Source: Phycisphaerae bacterium
Lineage (GTDB): Bacteria > Planctomycetota > Phycisphaerae > UBA1845
Reading direction: 5' to 3'
Length of the DNA: 5,603 nucleotides
Assembly: GCA_029260195.1 (NCBI GenBank)
Contig: JAJDDS010000122.1
Coordinates: 1 to 5,603 of the forward strand
The notes under the pieces were generated by a model. That model ran no database searches. It was not told where the DNA came from and worked only from the letters and a program-made list of their open reading frames with translations. The position numbers were made by a program, and so were the translations under genes. Positions 1 to 5,587 of this stretch are shown here, piece after piece. Within the stretch, counting starts at the first letter, position 1; the number at the start of each line of letters is the position of its first letter.

Positions 1-878
1 AACGCAAGCTTCTCGAACTGGTCCGAGACAAACACGTCGACGGCTGGGACGATCCGCGGATGCCGACGCTGTCCGGATTGCGCCGACGCGGATACACACC
101 CGAGTCCATCCGACTGTTCTGCCAACGCATCGGTGTCGCCAAATTCAATAGCCGGATCGACGTCGCCAAACTTGAACACTGCGTCCGCGAAGATCTGAAC
201 AAACGGGCGCCGCGCGTGATGGCTGTCCTGCGCCCCCTCAAAGTCGTCATCGAAAACTACCCCGAAGGCGAGTGCGAGCAACTCGACGCGGTGAACAACC
301 CCGAGGATCCAAACGCAGGCGCGCGCAAGGTCCCATTCTCCCGCGAACTCTACATCGAAGCCGACGACTTCATGGAAGATCCCCCGAAGAAGTTCTTCCG
401 ATTGGCCCCCGGACGCGAGGTCCGGCTGCGATACGCCTACTTCATCACCTGCACCGACGTCGTCAGGGACGCCGAGTCGGGTGCCGTCGTCGAGCTTCGC
501 TGCACCTACGACCCCGCCACAAAGGGCGGCGACGCACCCGACGAACGCAAGGTCAAGGGCACCCTCCACTGGGTCTCCGCCAATCACGCCCTACCCGCCG
601 AAGTTCGCCTCTACGACCGGCTGTTCGTCAAGGAAAACCCCGACAGCTCCAAGGACTCCGCCGACTTCAAGACTTACCTCAACCCGGACTCGCTCGTGTC
701 CCTCACGACCCCCCGAGTCGAGCCAAGCCTACGCGACGCCTCACCCGGTAGCGGATTCCAGTTCGAGCGACAGGGCTACTTCTGCGTCGATACGGCTGAT
801 AGCCAACCGGACCGCCTGGTTTTCAATCGAACAGTGTCGCTGCGTGACACTTGGGCCAAAATCGCTCGAAGCCGGTAG
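1..878 (+). CDS. glnS: Glutaminyl-tRNA synthetase, C-terminal part (5' end outside window)
   Basis: Glutamine-tRNA ligase, a cytosolic class I synthetase that charges tRNA-Gln with glutamine using ATP. The reading frame is open from the window edge. The first complete codon (position 3) gives Arg, and what follows matches, from memory of the E. coli enzyme, the stretch just after its MSKR signature: 'DKHVDGWDDPRMPT', then 'SGLRRRGYTPESIR', 'VAKLEHCVREDLN', 'KVKGTLHWVSANHALP', 'EVRLYDRLF', 'FQFERQGYFCVD' and the terminal 'FNRTVSLRDTWAKI'. The visible part is therefore the end of the catalytic core plus the two beta-barrel anticodon-binding domains, about 291 codons, ending in TAG at 876-878 where the family normally ends. 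The ATG at 60 is internal, not the start. The Rossmann fold and HIGH motif lie upstream of the window. Codon third positions are C-rich on this strand. The presence of GlnRS implies direct charging of tRNA-Gln rather than sole reliance on the GatCAB amidotransferase route. Confidence 0.97.
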   Translation, partial: RKLLELVRDKHVDGWDDPRMPTLSGLRRRGYTPESIRLFCQRIGVAKFNSRIDVAKLEHCVREDLNKRAPRVMAVLRPLKVVIENYPEGECEQLDAVNNPEDPNAGARKVPFSRELYIEADDFMEDPPKKFFRLAPGREVRLRYAYFITCTDVVRDAESGAVVELRCTYDPATKGGDAPDERKVKGTLHWVSANHALPAEVRLYDRLFVKENPDSSKDSADFKTYLNPDSLVSLTTPRVEPSLRDASPGSGFQFERQGYFCVDTADSQPDRLVFNRTVSLRDTWAKIARSR

Positions 879-999
879 ACCGCCGAGTGCCCCCATGATC
901 CCCGTCAACCGCTTCCCCGCCGAACGGTGTGATGTCCCCCTCTTCCCGTGAGCCCGCCTCCCCATTCGGGACGCACTCCCTCGCCCGTGTCGAATGATT

Positions 1000-1015
1000 G
1001 AGGGGTACCGCCCTC
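1000..1015 (+). terminator. Weak hairpin after glnS, possible terminator
   Basis: GAGGG (1000-1004) pairs with CCCTC (1011-1015) around a 6-base loop. No T-run follows, so it does not meet the usual rho-independent pattern. It sits 122 bases past the glnS stop and could equally be a regulatory palindrome upstream of the next gene. Confidence 0.2.
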
Positions 1016-1024
1016 GTCGTACGT

Positions 1025-1034
1025 CATATACGAT
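1025..1034 (+). promoter_or_regulatory. Candidate -10 region upstream of the thioredoxin gene
   Basis: CATATACGAT is the only AT-rich run in the spacer and ends 73 bases before the GTG start. TATACG or TACGAT each match 4 of 6 bases of the bacterial -10 consensus. The only -35-like hexamer nearby, TTGAGG at 998-1003, is more than 20 bases away, which is too far for a standard sigma-70 promoter. The same octamer TATACGAT lies upstream of accA in the direction of that gene. Confidence 0.25.
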
Positions 1035-1094
1035 GTGTGGTCGCGTGCGCCGCGCCGCGAGAGGACCGGTGCGCGCATCTGTCCCAGTTTACTC

Positions 1095-1099
1095 AGGAG
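1095..1099 (+). promoter_or_regulatory. Shine-Dalgarno site that fixes the GTG start of the thioredoxin gene
   Basis: AGGAG lies 8 bases before GTG at 1108-1110. This spacing is near ideal. The start it selects places a complete signal peptide at the N-terminus, so both lines of evidence agree. Confidence 0.75.
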
Positions 1100-1107
1100 T
1101 ACACTAA

Positions 1108-2211
1108 GTGTTTCGGATAGCATATTCCCCAGTCGCACTCTTGCCCTTGCTCATTGGCGCGCACTCGGTCTTCGCGGACGCCGAATGGGACGAACTATCG
1201 AGCGCCTACGAACAGGCCCGCACGGAGTTCATGAAGAAAATGGACCAAGGCGACGGCATGGTTCACTTCGACCCCTCGACCCACATGCCGGAGGACGCAT
1301 TTCGGCAGAAGTTCCGCGCGTATGCGGAGAAGCACGCCGGCCAACCAGCCGCCGTGCCCGCGTTGGGCTGGCTAGTCACGCATGAGATGGGCTTTCCGGG
1401 CATGCCAAAGACCGACAGCGCAGCCGCATGGGCACTTGAGGGACTTGAGAAAAGTCACGCGGCGGACCCCGCGATCAAAGATCATCTCGGCGGCCTGCAG
1501 TTCGCCGTCATGTCCGTCGGCGAAGACGCGCTCGTCGGTTTTCTCGAGACGGTTGCCGCGAAAAACCCGGACGGAGAAGCGAAGAGTCGCGCCCGGCTGG
1601 CGATGGCGACGATGCTGTTCGAGGGGTCGCCGTTCACAAAGATGATGGGCGGCGGAGCGGACCGCGCGGCGAAGAGAAAGCGCGCGGCGGACATATTCCG
1701 TGCGCTCGCTGAGGAGTTTGCCGAAGACGACGTCGGCAAGGAGGCTGCCGATTACCTCTTCGTCATTGAACACCTCCAAATCGGCATGAACGCTCCGGAC
1801 ATGGTGGGCGAGGACGTCAAGGGCAACGAGATCAAACTCTCGCAGTTCAAGGGCAAGGTCGTGTTGCTCGTCTTCTGGGGCACTTGGTGTGTCCCGTGCA
1901 TGCAGATGCTCCCGCACGAGAAGGAGATCTACGAGAAGCTCAAGGACCACCCTTTCACGATTCTCGGGATCAACAGTGGGGACGACAAACGCACGCTAAA
2001 ACGCGCCATCAAGAAGCATGACATCAGCTGGCCGACGATCATGGACGGCCCGCCGAAACCGGGCTCGATCTGCGCGACGTGGGCCGTGTCATCGTTTCCG
2101 ACGATGTACCTCGTGGATCACAAGGGTGTGATACGACATAAGAATCTCATGCCGTTCCAGATAGACGGCGCGATCGACGCTCTGATGGCTGAAACCGACC
2201 CGAAGGACTGA
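1108..2211 (+). CDS. Secreted TlpA/ResA-like thiol-disulfide oxidoreductase with N-terminal helical domain
   Basis: A 367-residue protein with a GTG start supported by AGGAG 8 bases upstream. Residues 1-23 form a Sec signal peptide: a short N-region with Arg3, a hydrophobic core 'ALLPLLIGA', and a likely cleavage site after 'VFA' (residue 23). Residues 24-224 look mainly alpha-helical, rich in Ala, Glu and Lys, and perhaps TPR-like; I recognise no named family. Residues 225-360 are a TlpA-type thioredoxin fold. They begin 'IGMNAPD', have a 'GKVVLLVFWGTW' strand, the active-site motif W260-C261-V262-P263-C264, and the cis-proline P331 in 'SSFPTMYLVD'. Such proteins act outside the cytoplasmic membrane, passing electrons to oxidised cysteines of exported proteins or cytochrome c apoproteins; the substrate here cannot be told. 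Cys322, in 'GSICATW', is the only cysteine outside the active site. No ccm or resB gene is adjacent. The gene converges on accA across 100 bases. Confidence 0.9.
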   Translation: MFRIAYSPVALLPLLIGAHSVFADAEWDELSSAYEQARTEFMKKMDQGDGMVHFDPSTHMPEDAFRQKFRAYAEKHAGQPAAVPALGWLVTHEMGFPGMPKTDSAAAWALEGLEKSHAADPAIKDHLGGLQFAVMSVGEDALVGFLETVAAKNPDGEAKSRARLAMATMLFEGSPFTKMMGGGADRAAKRKRAADIFRALAEEFAEDDVGKEAADYLFVIEHLQIGMNAPDMVGEDVKGNEIKLSQFKGKVVLLVFWGTWCVPCMQMLPHEKEIYEKLKDHPFTILGINSGDDKRTLKRAIKKHDISWPTIMDGPPKPGSICATWAVSSFPTMYLVDHKGVIRHKNLMPFQIDGAIDALMAETDPKD

Positions 2212-2311
2212 CGGAGACGACGCGCGCGGCATGCGACGCGACGATCCGCATGGACGTTTTGGATCGACATCGGATCGAGAGGCCATGGCTGGTGATCGAT
2301 CGAAGGCTGCG
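2212..2311. other. Convergent spacer with five GATC sites
   Basis: A 100-base gap between the ends of the thioredoxin gene and accA, with no gene. GATC occurs at 2243, 2262, 2273, 2294 and 2298. A shared terminator would be expected here, but only an imperfect candidate hairpin is visible. Confidence 0.6.
2242..2277. terminator. Possible bidirectional terminator hairpin
   Basis: CGATCCG (2242-2248) and CGGATCG (2271-2277) are a perfect 7-base inverted repeat around a 22-base loop. An alternative 6-base pairing uses GGATCG at 2261-2266. The loop contains TTTT (2257-2260), but no T-run follows the stem. The position between convergent gene ends fits a terminator; the structure is weak. Confidence 0.25.
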
Positions 2312-3421
2312 CTAGGCGGAGTTGCCTGACGCCGAGCGGCGCGTCGGTGTCAGGGCGCTGCGGACCCGCGACGCCGCCCGCGCGGTCTTGCGGGACTTGG
2401 ACTTCGCGTGATCCGACGGAGCGTCGAAGAAGTTGCCGATGCTTCGGAATCGTTCGTACCGCCGCCGGACCAACGTCTGAATGCGCGGACGCTTCAGATC
2501 CCGAAGCGTGTCGATCAGATACTGTTCAAGCGCACGGTAGACTTCCTCAGGTGCGCGATGTGCACCGCCGACGGGCTCGGGAATGACGTCCTCCACAATT
2601 CCAAGCTTCCGCAGGTCCGGAGCGGTGAACTTGAGGCATTCAGCCGCGCGCTGGCGTTGCTCGTGCGTTTTCCAGAGGATGGCTGCGCACCCCTCGGCTG
2701 AAATCACCGAGTAGAAGCTGTGCTCGAACATAGCCACACGGTCGCCAACGCCGATCCCGAGCGCCCCGCCGCTCCCCCCCTCGCCGATGACTACGCACAC
2801 AACCGGAGTCGGCAGACGCGACATCTCGAACATGTTGAGGGCGATGGCTTGCGAGATGCCGCGCTCCTCGGAACCGATCCCCGGGAACGCCCCTTGCGTA
2901 TCGATCAGACAAACGACCGGCAGCTTGAACTTCGCGGCCAGTTTCATTTTGGCGAGGGCTTTGCGGTAGCCTTCCGGATGCGCGCAGCCGAAGTTGCACG
3001 CAATCCGTTCACGAGTGTCCTTGCCCTTGTTGTGCCCGACGATCATGACCTTGTGGCCGCCGATGCGCCCGAAGCCCGCCATGATCGCGCGATCGTCGCC
3101 GAACGTTCGATCACCGTGCAACTCGCAGAAATCGCGAACGACGTTCTTGGTGTAATCGGTGATCTGAGGCCGCTGCGGGTGACGCGCGACCTGGACGGTC
3201 TCCCACGCGGTGAGATGGGTGTACAGCCGTTTGGTTTTGGTGACGAGTCTCGATCTTTGCTGCTTGATCTCGTCGGAGAGGTCGCGCCCACTCTGACGCT
3301 GTTCGATCTCGAGGGCCGCGATGTCCGCCTCGATGCGATGCAGCGGCTTCTCGAAGCCGAGGTACCCATTACCGGTCGCCGATTGGGTCCCTGTAACTCG
3401 GTCCGTGGTCTCAACAGGCAT
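2312..3421 (-). CDS. accA: Acetyl-CoA carboxylase carboxyltransferase, alpha subunit
   Basis: With AccD it forms the cytoplasmic carboxyltransferase that moves the carboxyl group from carboxybiotin (on AccB) to acetyl-CoA, making malonyl-CoA for fatty acid synthesis. The chosen ATG (3419-3421) gives 369 residues, against 319 in E. coli. Family landmarks are 'YLGFEKPLHRIEADI' at residues 20-34, 'RHPQRPQITDY', 'GHNKGKDTRERI', 'NFGCAHPEGYRKAL', 'IDTQGAFPGIGSEERG' from residue 173, 'GEGGSGGALGIGVGD' from 213 (crotonase-type glycine loop) and 'IPEPVGGAHR'. The Zn finger of this enzyme belongs to AccD and is correctly absent. The frame is open upstream to a TTG at 3529, with another ATG at 3472. 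I prefer 3421 because family similarity starts 19 residues after it, but no clear Shine-Dalgarno supports any of the three. Residues 331-369 are a basic Ser/Ala/Arg/Lys tail not found in E. coli AccA. Gln176 replaces the usual Pro of 'DTPGA'. No accD, accB or accC is in the window. Confidence 0.97.
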   Translation of the reverse strand: MPVETTDRVTGTQSATGNGYLGFEKPLHRIEADIAALEIEQRQSGRDLSDEIKQQRSRLVTKTKRLYTHLTAWETVQVARHPQRPQITDYTKNVVRDFCELHGDRTFGDDRAIMAGFGRIGGHKVMIVGHNKGKDTRERIACNFGCAHPEGYRKALAKMKLAAKFKLPVVCLIDTQGAFPGIGSEERGISQAIALNMFEMSRLPTPVVCVVIGEGGSGGALGIGVGDRVAMFEHSFYSVISAEGCAAILWKTHEQRQRAAECLKFTAPDLRKLGIVEDVIPEPVGGAHRAPEEVYRALEQYLIDTLRDLKRPRIQTLVRRRYERFRSIGNFFDAPSDHAKSKSRKTARAASRVRSALTPTRRSASGNSA

Positions 3422-3480
3422 ATTCAATAGTCCGTCGCCGATCGTACCAGTCGCGCTCGCGGTTGGACGCATCCGGCGCC

Positions 3481-3500
3481 ATCGGTACGTCCAATCGGTA
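3481..3500 (-). repeat. Two ATCGGTA direct repeats in the accA leader
   Basis: ATCGGTA occurs at 3481-3487 and again at 3494-3500, a 13-base period. Read toward accA this is TACCGAT, six bases, TACCGAT. It could be an operator half-site pair 60 to 80 bases before the accA ATG. Chance is also possible for a 7-base repeat. Confidence 0.3.
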
Positions 3501-3587
3501 TAGCGTAACCCCGACACCGCTGGCGGCAAGAGAATAACCGGAATCTACGGGAAGGGTCATTTGAATATCGGACCCCAGAACACCGTA

Positions 3588-3610
3588 AGTGTATCGTATA
3601 CATATAGTTA
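3588..3610. promoter_or_regulatory. AT-rich island, candidate divergent promoter core
   Basis: In otherwise GC-rich DNA this 23-base run includes GTATCGTATACATATAG (3591-3607), with the palindrome GTATAC. On the + strand TATAGT (3603-3608) matches 5 of 6 bases of the -10 consensus. On the - strand TATACGAT (3600-3593) is the same octamer seen before the thioredoxin gene. No good -35 is correctly spaced on either strand, so the promoter call is tentative. Confidence 0.35.
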
Positions 3611-3692
3611 CAAGGCTAGCGCGACGTCGGAGGCGGATTGTCGAATGGTGTGGCGCGGGGGCGCGACGCCAGAAGGAAAGGGAGCGTGCCAA

Positions 3693-3698
3693 TTGACA
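3693..3698 (+). promoter_or_regulatory. Consensus -35 hexamer upstream of the cyclase gene
   Basis: A perfect TTGACA lies 75 bases before the cyclase ATG. The sequence 16 to 18 bases downstream (around CGTGTC, 3716-3721) is not a recognisable -10, so this may be coincidental or need an activator. Confidence 0.25.
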
Positions 3699-3763
3699 TC
3701 CGAGCGGGCCCGGGGCGTGTCGAGACGTCGGAATCGGGGATACAGAACAGGTCCGGTTCGCGC

Positions 3764-3768
3764 GGAGG
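3764..3768 (+). promoter_or_regulatory. Shine-Dalgarno site that fixes the cyclase start
   Basis: GGAGG, continuing as GGAGGAA, ends 5 bases before ATG at 3774. It favours this start over the in-frame TTG at 3561 (preceded by GGGAAGGG) and the ATG at 3645. Confidence 0.7.
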
Positions 3769-3773
3769 AACCA

Positions 3774-5096
3774 ATGGGCGCCAACGCGGGCACGGTTTCC
3801 ACAAGCACTCAAGGAGGCATTCTGATCGGATTGGGGATCATTGCAGCCGGCGCAATCGGACTGCACGCGCTCGCGACCCTGGCAGAACGTGCGGGGGCCT
3901 ACGAACGGCATCTCGACACCGAGCTGCGTGTGGGCTGTCGCGCCATGGAGACACCTGGCGCCGATCCCACCGGCGCGCTGCTAGACGAACGATTCGTCCG
4001 GTGGTCCTGGACGGTACTGTCGGATCCGGACGTAAAAGGCGCCGCGTTGATTGACCCGGCGGGCGCTATCGTCGGATTGCAGCCCGAGGACCTTGGTCGC
4101 CGCGAATCGCTCGAGGATCCGCTACGCGCCGGCGCGCGAACGGTTCGACTCGAGGCGCCGCTGGGGACAGTGGCTGTGCGTTCGGCGTCGATCGAAGGAG
4201 GGTACCGGTTGGTCCTTCTTGCCCGACGTCCCGACATGACTGCATGGACGGCTGACGCGTGGTGGGTTTTTCCGCTGGCGATGACTCTGCTGTGCGGCGT
4301 CGGTTGGTGCTGGATTCGAGAGGCGATGCGTCGCTCGTTGTGGACGCCGCTGCGGCGGATGATCGTCGAGACATCCGCCGGCGGCGTTGGGAGACTGGGG
4401 CGGCTTCCGACGGACCGGAAAGACGACATCGGCACTCTTGCCCGCCACTTCTCATCCATCACGGAGTCCCACGAGCGGTTCCGCATGCGCGTCGGAAGTC
4501 TGGAACGTACCATGGACGTCAAGGTGGCTGAGCGCACACGGCGGATCAGGGCACTCTTGAAGCAGGCGGAGCGGAAAGCGTGGATCGACCCGCTTACGAA
4601 GTTGGGGAACCGAAACCTGCTCGACGATCGGTTGGAGAAGGTGTTCTCCGAGCAAGTTGAGTGCGGTGAGGACATGTCCATCATCGTGTTCGACCTCGAC
4701 AACTTCAAGGCACTCAACGATTCGCTCGGACACCAAGCCGGGGACGAGTTGCTGAGCTTCTTCGGCGAACTGCTGCGGGGATCGTTGCGTTCGAGCGACG
4801 TCGCGCTTCGGCTTGGAGGCGACGAGTTCGTGGTGATCCTGTTGGGGACGAGTTCGTCCGAAGCCGCCGAATCGGCGGAGCGCCTGGTGAAACTGTTCGG
4901 CCAGCGCGCGAGTCTGCTGAAGGTGTCGCCGAAGGTGACCATTAGCGCCGGCGTGGCGTCCCGGCGCGGCGCGCGTCCCGACACCGGCGCGGATTTGCTC
5001 CGCGAGGCGGACCGGGCGCTGTACGACTCGAAGCGGCAGGGTAAAGGCCGTGCCAGCGTCCGCGCGACGACGATCGCGCGCTCACCCACCGGGTAG
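3774..5096 (+). CDS. Membrane-bound GGDEF diguanylate cyclase with extracytoplasmic sensor region
   Basis: A 440-residue protein that should make cyclic di-GMP from two GTP at the inner face of the membrane. Order of parts: membrane segment 1 at about 14-36 ('GGILIGLGIIAAGAIGL'); an extracytoplasmic region at about 37-161, whose 'VKGAALIDPAGAIVG' recalls Cache/PDC sensor folds (tentative); membrane segment 2 at about 162-181 ('AWWVFPLAMTLLCGVGW'); a HAMP-like linker at about 182-236 with 'DDIGTLARHF'; a short coiled coil at about 237-268; and a GGDEF domain from about 269 to 430. GGDEF landmarks are 'DPLTKLGNRN' from 272, the metal-binding 'FDLDNFK' (D307), 'NDSLGHQAGDELL', the intact signature G348-G349-D350-E351-F352, and 'ADRALYDSKRQGKGRA'. 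R339-S-S-D342, five residues before GGDEF, is the classic inhibitory I-site, so product feedback is expected. Activity is likely because key residues are intact. There is no EAL domain. The frame is open 71 codons further upstream to a TTG, but that part looks non-coding. The signal sensed is unknown. Confidence 0.94.
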   Translation: MGANAGTVSTSTQGGILIGLGIIAAGAIGLHALATLAERAGAYERHLDTELRVGCRAMETPGADPTGALLDERFVRWSWTVLSDPDVKGAALIDPAGAIVGLQPEDLGRRESLEDPLRAGARTVRLEAPLGTVAVRSASIEGGYRLVLLARRPDMTAWTADAWWVFPLAMTLLCGVGWCWIREAMRRSLWTPLRRMIVETSAGGVGRLGRLPTDRKDDIGTLARHFSSITESHERFRMRVGSLERTMDVKVAERTRRIRALLKQAERKAWIDPLTKLGNRNLLDDRLEKVFSEQVECGEDMSIIVFDLDNFKALNDSLGHQAGDELLSFFGELLRGSLRSSDVALRLGGDEFVVILLGTSSSEAAESAERLVKLFGQRASLLKVSPKVTISAGVASRRGARPDTGADLLREADRALYDSKRQGKGRASVRATTIARSPTG

Positions 5097-5251
5097 CCTT
5101 GACGGGCGTGGCCCTGGGTTCGCGCGGTACGGGCGCGGCACTCGCGATCGGTCTGAACTGGGGGCGAGGCGGCGATTCCGGCTTCGTGGAGCGATTCCGC
5201 CAGCGACGGCATTCGCGACGGATCGATTGGCGGTGGCGCGGCGCGCGAAGG

Positions 5252-5300
5252 GGGTGGATCTGGAGGTGAATCGGCGGTTTCGGGCTCGTAGGGTGGATCT
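5252..5300 (+). repeat. Pair of 10-base direct repeats, GGGTGGATCT
   Basis: Identical copies at 5252-5261 and 5291-5300, 39 bases apart start to start. They sit in the G-rich tail. A 10-base repeat in 500 skewed bases is only mildly unexpected, so its meaning is unclear. Confidence 0.4.
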
Positions 5301-5552
5301 TGGCGACGGAGCGGGAGGCACTGGGTTGATCTGCCACACGCGCCGTGGGTTCGTTTGGCGCCGGCGGGCTGACCGTGTACGGCAAGGGGATGGGGCGCGA
5401 ATCTGACGTGTGACGTCTTGGGTCGGCGATCAGGTTGGGTGTCGGTCTCCACATCTTGATAACGTCCGGTGTGATCTGTGTTTCCTTGAGAACTGCCGCG
5501 CGCGCCCGTGGCCACGTGAAATGGCGGTTTTGGGCGGATCGCGGAGGGGACG

Positions 5553-5587
5553 GGCGCCATCCCATTCCGGACGCGATGGATGGCGCC
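5553..5587. repeat. Perfect 10-base inverted repeat near the window end
   Basis: GGCGCCATCC (5553-5562) and GGATGGCGCC (5578-5587) are exact reverse complements around a 15-base loop. No T-run follows on either strand, so it is not a standard rho-independent terminator. It could be an operator, the stem of a transcript structure, or part of an interspersed palindrome. A possible start codon (ATG at 5576-5578) overlaps its right arm. Confidence 0.6.

Larger units (their letters stand above)
879..1107. other. Intergenic spacer between glnS and the thioredoxin gene
   Basis: 229 bases with no convincing gene. The left half is C-rich on the + strand (13 G against 29 C in 901-960). A small hairpin lies at 1000-1015 and an AT-rich patch, CATATACGAT, at 1025-1034. 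The patch could contain the -10 region for the downstream gene, but I find no good -35 at the right distance. The ribosome binding site is at the right end. Confidence 0.6.
3422..3773. other. Divergent regulatory region between accA and the diguanylate cyclase gene
   Basis: 352 bases separate the two divergent starts. It is technically open in both directions (accA frame to a TTG at 3529; cyclase frame from a TTG at 3561), but neither extension resembles the protein families, so I treat it as non-coding leader. It holds a spaced repeat of ATCGGTA (3481-3487 and 3494-3500), an AT-rich island at 3588-3610, a consensus TTGACA at 3693-3698, and two copies of GACGTCGGA (3623-3631 and 3724-3732). 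The cyclase ribosome binding site is at its right end. Confidence 0.6.

Noticed and set aside
60..62. ATG at 60 as the glnS start
   Set aside because: Clear GlnRS sequence precedes it in frame from position 3, so the gene begins outside the window.
905..1138. 77-codon - strand frame in the spacer after glnS
   Set aside because: Low-complexity Gly/Arg-rich translation that overlaps the thioredoxin start; no support.
1372..1950. 192-codon - strand frame within the thioredoxin gene
   Set aside because: Antisense to the signal-peptide/WCVPC protein; no motif of its own.
2720..3430. 236-codon + strand frame within accA
   Set aside because: It is the antisense shadow of strongly conserved accA sequence; the family motifs are all in the - strand frame.
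3411..3911. 166-codon - strand frame spanning the divergent region
   Set aside because: Overlaps the cyclase start and the accA leader in another frame; composition is unremarkable and no family is recognisable.
5099..5269. 56-codon + strand frame with a TTG start directly after the cyclase stop
   Set aside because: The reading starts 'TGVALGSRGTGAALAIGLNW' and looked briefly protein-like, but it turns into an Arg/Trp run, has no clear ribosome binding site, and the G-rich composition explains it.
5050..5406. 118-codon + strand frame after the cyclase
   Set aside because: Starts inside the cyclase GGDEF gene in another frame and is Arg/Gly-rich without family resemblance.
3899..5560. 553-codon open frame on the - strand across the cyclase gene and the tail
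   Set aside because: Its translation is Arg/Ser/Pro-rich with no family motif, and most of it is antisense to a well-supported GGDEF protein. GC-rich codon bias keeps such frames open.
4942..5565. 207-codon - strand frame in the G-rich tail
   Set aside because: Pro/Arg/Ser-rich composition, no recognisable domain or convincing ribosome binding site, and it overlaps the cyclase end in antisense.
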